64,000 nt of DNA from assembly GCF_002242685.1 (NCBI RefSeq), contig NZ_NBIM01000001.1:1364001-1428000 (forward strand), given 5' to 3'. Shown here piece after piece: positions 8,425-17,244 of the stretch. This DNA comes from Oceanimonas doudoroffii. Lineage in GTDB: Bacteria; Pseudomonadota; Gammaproteobacteria; Enterobacterales; Aeromonadaceae. A model generated the notes under the pieces. The model worked only from the letters and a program-made list of their open reading frames with translations. It had not been told where the DNA came from and searched no databases. How positions within the stretch are numbered: the first letter of the stretch is position 1; each line of letters begins with the position of its first letter. A program made the position numbers and the translations under genes.

Positions 8425-9891
8425 TTACTGCTTGATGGCGATACCAATGTTCTTGGTTTGCACATAGTTGAGCAGGGCCTCACGTCCTTTTTCACGACCA
8501 TACCCGGACTTGCCATAGCCACCAAACGGGGTTTCCACACCGCCGGCATACCATTCATTGACAAAAATCTGCCCGGCCCTCAGGTCACGAGCCACCCTCA
8601 TGGCCCGATTCACATCGGCGGAGTAGACGCCGCCGACCAGGCCATAATCGGTCCCGTTGGCAAGGGCAATGGCTTCTTCTTCGGTGCTGAACTTCAATAC
8701 CGCCACCACGGGACCAAATACCTCATCCCGGGCAATTTCCATGTCGGGGGTGACCTCGGCCACCACGGTCGGGGCCAGGAAATATCCGGCCTGCTCGATC
8801 CGTTGGCCACCCGCGGCAATGCGGGCTCCCTGCTCCTCGGCAAGCGTGCACATGGCCTCGGCCTTGTCGCGCTGCTGCCGGGAGATCATGGCGCCCATGT
8901 TGGGGCCAAACTCCGAAAAGCGGCGGCCTTCGCCCACACTCAGCCGGCTTGCCATGTCGGCTACCCGAGTGACCACCTGGTCATAGACCGACTCATGCAC
9001 GATAAGGCGGGACATGGCGGAGCAGACCTGACCGGCATTGAAGAAAATGCCCCAGCGCACGTCTTCTACCAGGGCGTCAATATTCGCGTCATCAAACACC
9101 AGGGCCGCCGATTTGCCGCCCAGCTCCAGCACGCAGGGCACCACGTTTCTGGCGGCCGCCTCGGCGATGGCGATGCCGGTCGGCACCGAGCCGGTGAACA
9201 CCAGCTGATTGATATCGGGGTGTGCCGACAGGGCCGCCCCCGCTTCTTTGCCATAGCCGCACAAAATATTCAGGGCGCCGGCCGGCAGACCCACATGCTC
9301 TGCGGCCCGGGCAAGGTAGCCCACCGACAGCGGATCCAGCTCCGGGGTCTTGACCACACAGGTATTGCCCGTGGCCAATGCCGCCGATACCGAGCGGGCC
9401 GTCATCTCCAGGGGGTAATTCCACGGAATAATATGCGCGGTCACGCCATAGGGCTCATATACGGTAAAGTCGTAATACTGCCCGCCGAGGGGAATGGAGC
9501 GTCCCTCCATGGTCTCGGCCTGATTACCGTAATATTCGAAATAGCGGGCGGCACTTTCGACTTCCAGCTTCGCTTCCCAGTAGGGTTTGCCTGCATCCAG
9601 GCACAGCACTTGCGCGATTTCGTCGAGGTTATCCAGCAGGTACTGACCCATGCGCTGCACCAGCCTACCCCGCTCCACCGGCACCATGTGCCGGAATTCC
9701 CCCTGCTGATGGCAACGCTTTGCCGCCTGCACGGCCAGATCCACGTCTTCGGCAGATGCGCAGGCCTGAGTGGCAATCACTTGGTCGGTACCGGGATCGG
9801 ATACCGGTACCGGGCTTGCCTGACCGTCAACCCAGGCTCCGTCGACAAAGTTAAGCCAGTGCTCGCGGGGCAGTGTCCATTGTTCAGTCAT
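8425..9891 (-). CDS. NAD(P)-dependent aldehyde dehydrogenase paired with the Rieske oxygenase
   Basis: Aldehyde dehydrogenase superfamily enzyme of 488 residues. It has catalytic Cys290 (NAGQVCSA), general base Glu256 (LELGGKSA), Asn158 (PWNYP) and cofactor-binding Lys181 (KTPE), so it should be a hydrolytic ALDH giving a free acid. Its start overlaps the stop of the Rieske oxygenase gene by 8 bases, a strong sign that it oxidises the aldehyde made by that oxygenase. In carnitine degradation this would be malic semialdehyde; for an N-demethylating oxygenase it would be another aldehyde. It resembles betaine-aldehyde-type dehydrogenases, but no gene name is safe. Confidence 0.85.
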   Translation of the reverse strand: MTEQWTLPREHWLNFVDGAWVDGQASPVPVSDPGTDQVIATQACASAEDVDLAVQAAKRCHQQGEFRHMVPVERGRLVQRMGQYLLDNLDEIAQVLCLDAGKPYWEAKLEVESAARYFEYYGNQAETMEGRSIPLGGQYYDFTVYEPYGVTAHIIPWNYPLEMTARSVSAALATGNTCVVKTPELDPLSVGYLARAAEHVGLPAGALNILCGYGKEAGAALSAHPDINQLVFTGSVPTGIAIAEAAARNVVPCVLELGGKSAALVFDDANIDALVEDVRWGIFFNAGQVCSAMSRLIVHESVYDQVVTRVADMASRLSVGEGRRFSEFGPNMGAMISRQQRDKAEAMCTLAEEQGARIAAGGQRIEQAGYFLAPTVVAEVTPDMEIARDEVFGPVVAVLKFSTEEEAIALANGTDYGLVGGVYSADVNRAMRVARDLRAGQIFVNEWYAGGVETPFGGYGKSGYGREKGREALLNYVQTKNIGIAIKQ

Positions 9892-10978
9892 TGATAGCTT
9901 CCCTTACCCAGTTATGAATGGCGACCAGTGAGTGCTCTGACATCACGCCTTCTTCCGGATCGACCACCAGCGGGCCGCCCCGATAACCTCGGCTGTTGAG
10001 GCCGCGTTGTACCGACTCAACCAGTACCAGGTCCTCCGCGACCGTAGTGTCGTGATCCTGCTTGGCCAGCTGACGAATCACATCCGACTCTTCCCCACCT
10101 ATGGTGTACCAGCCGCGATAAACCAGTACCTTGTCAACGGCAACCGGCCGCCAGTGATAGGTGTTCAGCACGTTGCCGGGATAAACCTGGAACGAAAAGC
10201 CGGGCCACAGGAACCAGGACTTGTAGCGGGTGGCATAGGCATTCGAGGTCGGATCAACCGGATAGGTCATTCTCTCAAGGTTCTGACACTCGGTAGTATG
10301 CTGCAGGGTATGGCCCACATGCTTGACGTTGTAAGTCTCGGGCTTTATGACGCCATCGACAAAGGTCTTGTGATTGGCCCCGCAGTGGTAACACTCGGAG
10401 TAGTTCTCGACAGAGACTTTCCAGTTACAGTTTTCAAAGATTTCAACAAACTCAAGGGGTTTGAGTTCGTCGATATGGGGCACGTACTCACGCAGCTCGT
10501 CACGAACGCCCGGAAACACCTCATCCATCGGCTTGGCATTCGGGTCCAGGTTCACGAAGATAAAACCGCAAAAGATTTCAGTGCTCACCTGGGGCAGGCA
10601 AATCTTGCCCTTGTCCAGCCCCCTGACCGAGTCCAGGTTGGGACCATTGCGCAGTTGTCCGGTGAGATCATAACCCCAGGTGTGGTAAGGGCATACCAGC
10701 ATGCGCGTGTTGCCCGACTCGTTCTGTACTATCTCGTGGCCTCGATGCTGGCACACATTGTAGAAGGTGCGAATGTCGCCCTTGCGGTCACGCACACAGA
10801 ACAGGCTTTCTCCGGCAATCTCCAGGCGAAAGTAATCACCCTTGTTAGGAATTTGTGATATGTGCCCCGCAAACTGCCAGGTAGTCGCCAGCAGTGTCTG
10901 CTTTTCTTTTTCATAAATGGCAGGATCGTTGTAGTACTTGGGCTCGAGAGCAAAGATCAAGCTGTCGTGATTACTCAT
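9884..10978 (-). CDS. Rieske oxygenase of the quaternary-ammonium (CntA/YeaW/Stc2/GbcA-like) group
   Basis: Oxygenase component of 364 residues that probably cleaves or demethylates a quaternary ammonium compound. The [2Fe-2S] Rieske centre is C76-x-H78 and C96-x2-H99. The mononuclear iron site is His198, His203 and Asp316. The residue linking both centres is Glu195 (ENYSECYH), where classical ring-hydroxylating dioxygenases have Asp; Glu here is the known signature of carnitine monooxygenase CntA and relatives. The C-terminal block VESVQRGLNSRGYRG also matches that group. It is first in an operon with the aldehyde dehydrogenase. No reductase gene is adjacent; the candidate lies at 26469-27416. 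The exact substrate is open. Confidence 0.85.
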   Translation of the reverse strand: MSNHDSLIFALEPKYYNDPAIYEKEKQTLLATTWQFAGHISQIPNKGDYFRLEIAGESLFCVRDRKGDIRTFYNVCQHRGHEIVQNESGNTRMLVCPYHTWGYDLTGQLRNGPNLDSVRGLDKGKICLPQVSTEIFCGFIFVNLDPNAKPMDEVFPGVRDELREYVPHIDELKPLEFVEIFENCNWKVSVENYSECYHCGANHKTFVDGVIKPETYNVKHVGHTLQHTTECQNLERMTYPVDPTSNAYATRYKSWFLWPGFSFQVYPGNVLNTYHWRPVAVDKVLVYRGWYTIGGEESDVIRQLAKQDHDTTVAEDLVLVESVQRGLNSRGYRGGPLVVDPEEGVMSEHSLVAIHNWVREAIND

Positions 10979-11229
10979 CGCTAATATCTCACCTAAAAAT
11001 AAGCACTTAAGTCATTACTGACTAGGTTTCACCGCATACATGCCCTTCTGCATCCATGCACGATCACGAAGATACGTCAGCGCCATCAATAAAAAAATTT
11101 ATTTTTAGCTAACAGTTCATTTACTTTTATTAACCAATATCATCACACGAACAGCGAGGGCCTCGAAGACATGCTCTGGCCGCAACGAAGCCTGTGCCTT
11201 CCCCCTTCAAGCAAGGCCTTGACCCAATA
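10979..11229 (-). promoter_or_regulatory. Upstream region of the Rieske operon
   Basis: About 250 bases without a plausible gene, AT-rich around 11085-11135 with a near-symmetric block of A and T runs at about 11088-11112. It must contain the promoter of the oxygenase-ALDH operon. I could not fix -35 and -10 boxes with confidence. Confidence 0.4.
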
Positions 11230-11266
11230 AAAACTGCCAGCCGGGTTAGCCCCGGCTGGCAGTTTT
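11230..11266 (-). terminator. Rho-independent terminator of dddD
   Basis: A 16-bp perfect stem: AAAACTGCCAGCCGGG (11230-11245) pairs with its complement at 11251-11266 around TTAGC. Read on the minus strand it ends in TTTTTATT. It stops dddD transcription before the Rieske operon promoter. Confidence 0.92.
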
Positions 11267-11307
11267 ATAAACAACGGTTTTTACGGTGAGTCTCGAACGC
11301 TGGCGGC

Positions 11308-13821
11308 TCAGCTGGGCAGGTATTCCCTTCCCCAGAACTCGCCGGCAATGCGGGCCGCCAGCATGTCATCTATCTGCTCTGCGCTGTACCCCAGCCCCGC
11401 CAGTATGGTGCGAGTGGAGTGGCCAAACTGCTCGGTTGGGGTGAGCGCAACCAACGGCGCCTCGGCAGGCCGAATCGAGTAATGATCGATCTGGGTGACC
11501 TTGTGGCCGCTGGGGTGGTTATCGTAAACCGAAAAGGCGTAGCTGCCCCTGTCGGTACCTACCCGGCCGTCGGCCTGACGGCTGTATGCTTCCCGCAGCT
11601 CTTCAATGCTGAGCGGCCTGGCGGCGGCGATATCGGCCTCGTGCAGCATCTTGACCCAGTAATCGGCACTGGCCGCGCGAAACGCCTCGGTGAGAAACAG
11701 GCCAAGGTCAGTTGCCTTCTCGATGCCTGCCAGTCCTTCGACCGCGGCCAGCTTATCAAGCTCGCTCCAGCCGGCATCCAGGTATACCCAGCCGTCACTG
11801 GCCTGGTAGAAGTGGGACAAGGGGTGATTCCCCAGCGCTTGCCGGCCGGACGCTTCATCAAAGGGCGCCCGCCCCTGATAGTCAAAGGCAAACGAGACCT
11901 GGGCCAGGTTGGTGATGGCCGACAGCGAGGTTCTGGCGCGAGAAACGGCCCCGGTTTTCAGCTTGTGATAAAGCGCAACCGCCATGCCCAGGCCGCCGGC
12001 AAAACCACAGTTCACATCCAGGGTGCCCAGGTGGGCATGCTCTTCCGGCGTGCTCGGCCCCCCAAAGCGGCTCATGATGCCGCTGTTGGCCTGAATGATG
12101 TCGTCATAGCCGATATAGTCGGTCTTGGGGCCGCGCCGTGGGCCCCCCAGGCAGTCGAGGCGGCAGAACAGCACACCCGGATTGATCGCCTGCAGGCTGT
12201 CATGATCCAGCCCCAGGGGGCGCATTTGCCGCTCCGGGGCATTGATGACCACCATGTCCACGGAACGCACCAGCCGGTTAAACACTTCCCGGCCTTCAGG
12301 GGTGGTGATATCCACCAGGACACTCTTTTTACCCATGCCGGTCTGAAAGCTGAACAGGGTGCCGATCAGCGGATCATAAAACGGGGTCACCGGGTCCAGC
12401 TTGATCACCTCGGCGCCAAAGCGTCCGAGAAAGGCGGTGGAGTGAGGACCGGCAATCACGTTGGTCAGATCCAGCACCTTCAGGCCATCCAGCCAGCCTG
12501 ATTGCCGAGCCGGCGCTATCTCCGCACCCTGAGGACGGGTAATCACCTCCCGCTGCGCCACCAAAGTCAGCTCGGCGAGCGCCTGCTCAAAGCTGACATT
12601 GGCCCTCGGACGGGGAGACAGCATCTGCTCGGCACACTCTTCCAGCCAGGCGATGGGGCCGGGTTGCTTCATCGATCCGAACTCCGGATCCTGCACCTCC
12701 ACAATCAACCCGGCGGCATTGGTATGCTCGTCATTGACCCACTCCTGCGTGGTTCTGTGGGGAGCGCCGGGAATCTGACCTTCTCCAAAGATACGCCCCC
12801 ACTCGGTCGAGGTTTTGGTCAGAAAGACATTCTTCATGCGGGCGGAAATAATATCGGCCCACTTTTTAGGCAGGGGATAGACACCGATGGAGGTTTCACC
12901 GCTCCACTCGGCAATGGGCAGGAACAGGTCCTCTACATCCGGCAAGCCATCGGCGACCAGCTGCTCATAGAGTCCCAGCGCCTTCAGGCAGCGCTTGGCG
13001 TGATGACGGTGGGACGGGCATACCACATAAAACATGCGGCCATCGGCACACTCGTAAGTGCGGTAAAAGGGATCCAGGTATTCCTGCAGATCCTCATAGC
13101 TCACGTCCATGGGCCGGTTGGCTGCCCGGCGACGCTCAATCTCCTCTTCCCGCATGGTCTTGTAGCGCTCGGGCATGCCTTCAATCACGATGGAGTTGTA
13201 GGACAGGCCCTCCATCAGTGCGGCGGCAATGGGCACCTCAATGGCATCGCCGCGGCCGGATTTTTCCCGGGCCAGCAGGGCCATGACCACCGAGCTGGCG
13301 GCCAGGGTGGTGGCATAGGCCGATCCCAGAGGCAAGGGGGAGAAACTGGGATTCAGCCCCATAAGTACCCGGTTGAACCCCATGTCGGTAAAGGCACCCG
13401 AGGTGGCGGCCACCACGGCCTCGGTGGCTTTCCATTCGCGGCGCAGTTGATCATTGCTGGCAAATCCCGGCAGCGACAGGGTAACCAACTCCGGACGCGC
13501 GGCCCGCAATTGCTCAAAGTCGATGCCCAGCCTTTTCATGACGCCGGGCCGAAAGCTTTCAATAACCACGTCGGCCTGCTCAATCAATGCCAGTGCCCGC
13601 GTTAATTCGGAAGCTTGTTTCAGATCCAGGCGAAGGCAGCTTTTGTTGCGATTGAGAATGGCATTGGCCGGATGATCCCATTGCGGGCCGGCGGGCGGGT
13701 CGATATGCACCACGGTCGCACCGAGATCCGCCAGTATCATGGCCACTGCCGGACCGGCAATCTGCTGACCAAAATCCACAACACGGACACCCGACAACGG
13801 CAATGAATGAGTTTGTTTCAT
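11308..13821 (-). CDS. dddD: DMSP CoA-transferase/lyase DddD
   Basis: Class III CoA-transferase fusion of 837 residues that converts dimethylsulfoniopropionate plus acetyl-CoA into dimethyl sulfide and 3-hydroxypropionyl-CoA, in the cytoplasm. Two CaiB-like domains are visible (about 1-430 and 445-837). The second carries Asp602 in the HLGTLDVNCGFAGG segment, at the same number as the catalytic Asp reported for Marinomonas DddD. The first domain has PLGSAY where that Asp would fall, so it lacks the nucleophile. Length, fusion and gene order (divergent from a BCCT gene, then Fe-alcohol dehydrogenase, CoA-acylating aldehyde dehydrogenase and LysR) make the identification strong. It has its own terminator. 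Confidence 0.96.
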   Translation of the reverse strand: MKQTHSLPLSGVRVVDFGQQIAGPAVAMILADLGATVVHIDPPAGPQWDHPANAILNRNKSCLRLDLKQASELTRALALIEQADVVIESFRPGVMKRLGIDFEQLRAARPELVTLSLPGFASNDQLRREWKATEAVVAATSGAFTDMGFNRVLMGLNPSFSPLPLGSAYATTLAASSVVMALLAREKSGRGDAIEVPIAAALMEGLSYNSIVIEGMPERYKTMREEEIERRRAANRPMDVSYEDLQEYLDPFYRTYECADGRMFYVVCPSHRHHAKRCLKALGLYEQLVADGLPDVEDLFLPIAEWSGETSIGVYPLPKKWADIISARMKNVFLTKTSTEWGRIFGEGQIPGAPHRTTQEWVNDEHTNAAGLIVEVQDPEFGSMKQPGPIAWLEECAEQMLSPRPRANVSFEQALAELTLVAQREVITRPQGAEIAPARQSGWLDGLKVLDLTNVIAGPHSTAFLGRFGAEVIKLDPVTPFYDPLIGTLFSFQTGMGKKSVLVDITTPEGREVFNRLVRSVDMVVINAPERQMRPLGLDHDSLQAINPGVLFCRLDCLGGPRRGPKTDYIGYDDIIQANSGIMSRFGGPSTPEEHAHLGTLDVNCGFAGGLGMAVALYHKLKTGAVSRARTSLSAITNLAQVSFAFDYQGRAPFDEASGRQALGNHPLSHFYQASDGWVYLDAGWSELDKLAAVEGLAGIEKATDLGLFLTEAFRAASADYWVKMLHEADIAAARPLSIEELREAYSRQADGRVGTDRGSYAFSVYDNHPSGHKVTQIDHYSIRPAEAPLVALTPTEQFGHSTRTILAGLGYSAEQIDDMLAARIAGEFWGREYLPS

Positions 13822-14350
13822 GTTTATCTATCCTTGTGATTCAACTTGCCTTGAACCCTACCGCTCATTGGCCTCGCCAATGCAACTGAGTCGGCACCGG
13901 TGAACTGAAATAAGTTATGCCTGCTTGGCAAGGGGATACTAGATTTGGGGCAACACCGAAAACCAGCAATAAAAAAAAGGCCTGAGCCCTCATTTTATTT
14001 ATTGCTCGTGTTTAATAGCCCGTGTCGTTGCGGGTATCGCCACAAAACCCGGCGACAGAGGCAATCCCATCAACCCCAGGCCAGCAAAGGCTTTCAGCAG
14101 TAACTGAGGCGCCCAACACTCGGTACCATGGTGAGGCAGCCACGGGGGCCGGCAAGACCAAGCCATAAATTATCTATGGTCTGAGACGTTTTTTTTATTG
14201 CTTTCCATGGCTCGGCGACTGAACAACAATCGCTGAGTCACCAGGATTGCAAGTGTCGGTGAATATATGCCGGCCTTGATGAATGGACGTCGCCCCTGTT
14301 ATTCACGGCGAACCATGAATTTCAGCGAACACAAATGAGAGGACTTCATT
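13822..14350. promoter_or_regulatory. Divergent dddD/dddT control region with repeated T-run-ATTGCT elements
   Basis: A 529-base gap with no plausible gene between divergent dddD and dddT. Three copies of a T-tract followed by ATTGCT stand out: minus orientation at 13965-13978, and plus orientation at 13993-14006 and 14189-14202. The first two form an inverted pair about the GC-rich segment 13979-13992. These are candidate binding sites for DddR or positions of the two promoters, but the assignment is inference. Ribosome sites close the region on both sides (GAGAGGA before dddT). Confidence 0.55.
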
Positions 14351-15934
14351 TTGGAAAAGGGTAAAGGATTATTGGAACATGAACATTCCGTGATGGTGCT
14401 GGGCTCGGCCTTGTTGGTGCTCTCGGTGGTATTATTTACCTCCATCAACCCCGAACTGGCCAATGCCATTTATAACACCGCCAAGGGCTTTATTGCCGAA
14501 GAGCTGGCCTGGTATTACATCGGCTTAATCAGCTTCACCTTGTTTTTCTCCATCTGGATCATCTTCAGCCGTTACGGAAAAATAAGGCTCGGTAAAGATA
14601 GCGACAGGCCGGAGTTCAGCAACTTTTCCTGGTTTGCCATGCTGTTTGGTGCCGGCATTGGTATCGGCATTTTGTTCTGGAGTATTGCCGAACCGATTAA
14701 TCACTTTCAAGGCAATCCGTTTATTGCGAAAAGCGATAACATGACGACCGCCGCGGCCCAGGTTGCCATGCGTATCTCTATTTTTCACTGGGGCCTGCAT
14801 GGCTGGGGATTGTTTGCGGTGATGGGGCTGATCCTGGCCTATTTCTCCTATCGCAAAGGGCTGCCGCTGTCTATCCGCTCCAGCCTTTATCCGGTATTTG
14901 GTGAACGCATCTATGGTCCCATTGGGCACCTGGCCGATCTGCTGGCCGTTTTCGGTACCGTATTTGGCATTGCCACCTCGCTGGGGCTGGGGGCACAGCA
15001 AATCAACGCGGGCTTGCAGTACCTGACCGGCATTGACGTATCAAGTGCCAACCAGGCGGTACTGATCGCCATTATTTCAATCATTGCCACCGTGTCGGCC
15101 CTTACCGGGGTTCAAAAAGGCATTCGTATTCTCAGCGAGCTGAATATGCACCTGACGGTACTGATCCTGGTGCTGTTTATTGTGTTCGGCCCAACCGCCT
15201 ATCTGCTGGGCGCCTTTTTTACCAACATGGGCGACTACCTGGTGCACGCGGTGGAATTGGGGTTCTGGGTTAATCCGAACCCCGAGGATCCCTGGCAGGG
15301 CTGGTGGACCCTGTTTTACTGGGGCTGGTGGATTGCCTGGTCTCCCTTCGTTGGCATTTTCATTGCCCGCATCTCCAGGGGACGGACCATTCGGGAATTT
15401 GTGCTGGGCGTGTTGATTGCGCCCACCGTGCTCGGCGCCTTCTGGATCACCATGTTTGGCAACACCGCCATTTTTATGGAGCTGTTCGGTAATGGTGGTG
15501 TGGTGAACGCCGTCAACGAAGACATCACCATGGCCCTGTTCAAGACCATAGAGTTTCTGGAGCTGGGTCAGGCGCTGACGCTGCTGCTGGCGGTGGTCTG
15601 CACCATCATGCTGGTCACCTATTTCGTGACGTCTGCAGACTCGGCCACGCTGGTGATCTGCACCCTAGTAGCAATGGGGCAGGAACACCCGCCGGCCCGT
15701 TACCGCGTGTTCTGGGGGGCGGCCATTGGTGGCGTGTCTGCCGTGCTGCTGTTTGCCGGCGGGCTGACGGCACTGCAAACCGCCTCAGTGGTGGCCGCCC
15801 TGCCCTTTTCGGGCGTGATCATCATGGCCATCTATGGCTTGTGCAAGGCACTCAAGGCCGAAACCGACACGCAGGCCCGTCCATCGGATCAGGCATTCCA
15901 GGCCGACACCATAAAAGTGCCCAAGGGGGTTTGA
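14351..15934 (+). CDS. dddT: BCCT-family DMSP transporter DddT
   Basis: Inner-membrane carrier of 527 residues with about 12 helices. It has GAGIGIG at 100-106 and the conserved aromatic helix GWWIAWSPFVGIFIARISRGR. It starts with TTG, preceded at good spacing by GAGAGGA; no better ATG lies near. It is the first gene of the plus-strand ddd run, divergent from dddD, which is where the DMSP uptake gene sits in Marinomonas-type clusters. It is shorter than the BetT-type paralogue at 21372 because it lacks the cytosolic C-terminal domain. DMSP as substrate is inferred from context. Confidence 0.92.
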   Translation: MEKGKGLLEHEHSVMVLGSALLVLSVVLFTSINPELANAIYNTAKGFIAEELAWYYIGLISFTLFFSIWIIFSRYGKIRLGKDSDRPEFSNFSWFAMLFGAGIGIGILFWSIAEPINHFQGNPFIAKSDNMTTAAAQVAMRISIFHWGLHGWGLFAVMGLILAYFSYRKGLPLSIRSSLYPVFGERIYGPIGHLADLLAVFGTVFGIATSLGLGAQQINAGLQYLTGIDVSSANQAVLIAIISIIATVSALTGVQKGIRILSELNMHLTVLILVLFIVFGPTAYLLGAFFTNMGDYLVHAVELGFWVNPNPEDPWQGWWTLFYWGWWIAWSPFVGIFIARISRGRTIREFVLGVLIAPTVLGAFWITMFGNTAIFMELFGNGGVVNAVNEDITMALFKTIEFLELGQALTLLLAVVCTIMLVTYFVTSADSATLVICTLVAMGQEHPPARYRVFWGAAIGGVSAVLLFAGGLTALQTASVVAALPFSGVIIMAIYGLCKALKAETDTQARPSDQAFQADTIKVPKGV

Positions 15935-16028
15935 GCACTACGGGAATGAGCGCGGGCCGAGTGGCCCGTGCCCAAAAACCATCCACACTCATCATGCAAA
16001 CCATGGTTTAACAGGAACGGAGTTTTCC

Positions 16029-17186
16029 ATGTCAACACAGGTCATTCTTCCGCGCATCATGCAGGTTGGCGAAGGCGCCAGCCATGAGCTTCCCGATGTA
16101 CTGAACAGCCTCGGCTGTTGCCGGCCCCTGATCATCACCGACAAAATGATGGTAGAGCTCGGCTATGCCGGCCGCATTCAGGCGTCGTTGTCCCAACAGG
16201 GCATCGCTTCTCATGTGTTTTCCGACACCGTGCCCGAGCCCACCGTCGGTTCGATTCAGGCCGGGGTCAGTGAGGTGCAGGCGGGCAATTATGATTGCAT
16301 CATCGCCCTGGGCGGGGGCAGCCCCATCGACAGCGCCAAGGCCATTTCCATTCTGGGCAAGCACGGTGGCCACATGCGGGACTATAAATTCCCCCGGGTG
16401 GTCATTGAAGCCGGACTGCCGATCATCGCCGTGCCCACCACCGCCGGCACCGGCTCGGAAGTGACCCGCTTTACCATTATCACCGATGAAGACACCGACG
16501 AAAAAATGCTGTGCGTGGGCATTGGCTTTATGCCGGTCGCGGCCCTGGTGGATTACACCCTGACCCTGAGCCTGCCGCCGCGGATCACCGCCGATACCGG
16601 CATTGATGCCTTGACCCACGCCATTGAGGCTTACGTCAGCAAAAAGGCCAGCCCCTACAGCGACAGCCAGGCGCTGTCGGCCATGCGCCTGCTGGGCCCC
16701 AACCTGCGCCGGGCCTATCACAATGGCAATGACAAGGCGGCCCGCGAGGCGATGATGCTGGGCTCCACCCTGGCCGGCGTGGCCTTTTCCAATGCCTCGG
16801 TGGCCCTGGTTCATGGCATGAGCCGCCCCATTGGCGCCGCCTTTCATGTGCCCCACGGCCTGTCCAATGCCATGCTGCTGCCCAGCGTCACCCGGTTCTC
16901 AATTCCCGCCGCCCCGGCCCGTTATGCCGAGTGCGCCCGGGCCATGGGCGTGGCCAACGTCAACGACAGTGACGAGCATGCCAACAACATGTTGTTGCAG
17001 GAACTCTACGCCCTGAATGAAGAGCTGCAGGTGCCGACGCTGGCCGAGTATGGCATTGCACAGCACGCCTTTTTTGACCTCATGCCCACCATGGCCGAGC
17101 AGGCGCTGGCATCCGGCTCACCCAACAACAACCCAAGGGTGCCGGGCGTTGACGAGATCGTCGAGATCTACCGCCAGCTCTGGTAG
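16029..17186 (+). CDS. dddB: Iron-containing alcohol dehydrogenase DddB (3-hydroxypropionate oxidation)
   Basis: Fe-dependent alcohol dehydrogenase of 385 residues. The nucleotide motif is GGGSPIDSAK (95-104), and the four metal ligands are predicted as Asp193, His197, His262 and His276 (DALTHAIEAY; HGMSRPIGAAFHVPHG). In the ddd pathway it oxidises the C3 alcohol released from DMSP to malonate semialdehyde with NAD(P). It is preceded by a GGAACGGAG site and follows dddT by 94 bases. DddA, the alternative choline-dehydrogenase-like enzyme, is absent here. Confidence 0.92.
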   Translation: MSTQVILPRIMQVGEGASHELPDVLNSLGCCRPLIITDKMMVELGYAGRIQASLSQQGIASHVFSDTVPEPTVGSIQAGVSEVQAGNYDCIIALGGGSPIDSAKAISILGKHGGHMRDYKFPRVVIEAGLPIIAVPTTAGTGSEVTRFTIITDEDTDEKMLCVGIGFMPVAALVDYTLTLSLPPRITADTGIDALTHAIEAYVSKKASPYSDSQALSAMRLLGPNLRRAYHNGNDKAAREAMMLGSTLAGVAFSNASVALVHGMSRPIGAAFHVPHGLSNAMLLPSVTRFSIPAAPARYAECARAMGVANVNDSDEHANNMLLQELYALNEELQVPTLAEYGIAQHAFFDLMPTMAEQALASGSPNNNPRVPGVDEIVEIYRQLW

Positions 17187-17244
17187 TTGACACATCGCCC
17201 GGGCAATAACTCCACCCCTTATTCATAACAACGAGGAAAATGAC

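Noticed and set aside
8458..9894. Open frame of 478 codons on the plus strand
   Set aside because: Antisense to the aldehyde dehydrogenase with its intact Cys290 and Glu256.
9884..10978. Naming the Rieske gene cntA and the reductase cntB
   Set aside because: The signature fits the onium group as a whole and the two genes are not adjacent, so a carnitine-specific name is not supported.
11308..13821. Reading the 837-residue CoA-transferase as a carnitine CoA-transferase
   Set aside because: CaiB is a single-domain protein. The fusion, Asp602 and the flanking dddT, dddB, dddC and dddR genes identify DddD.
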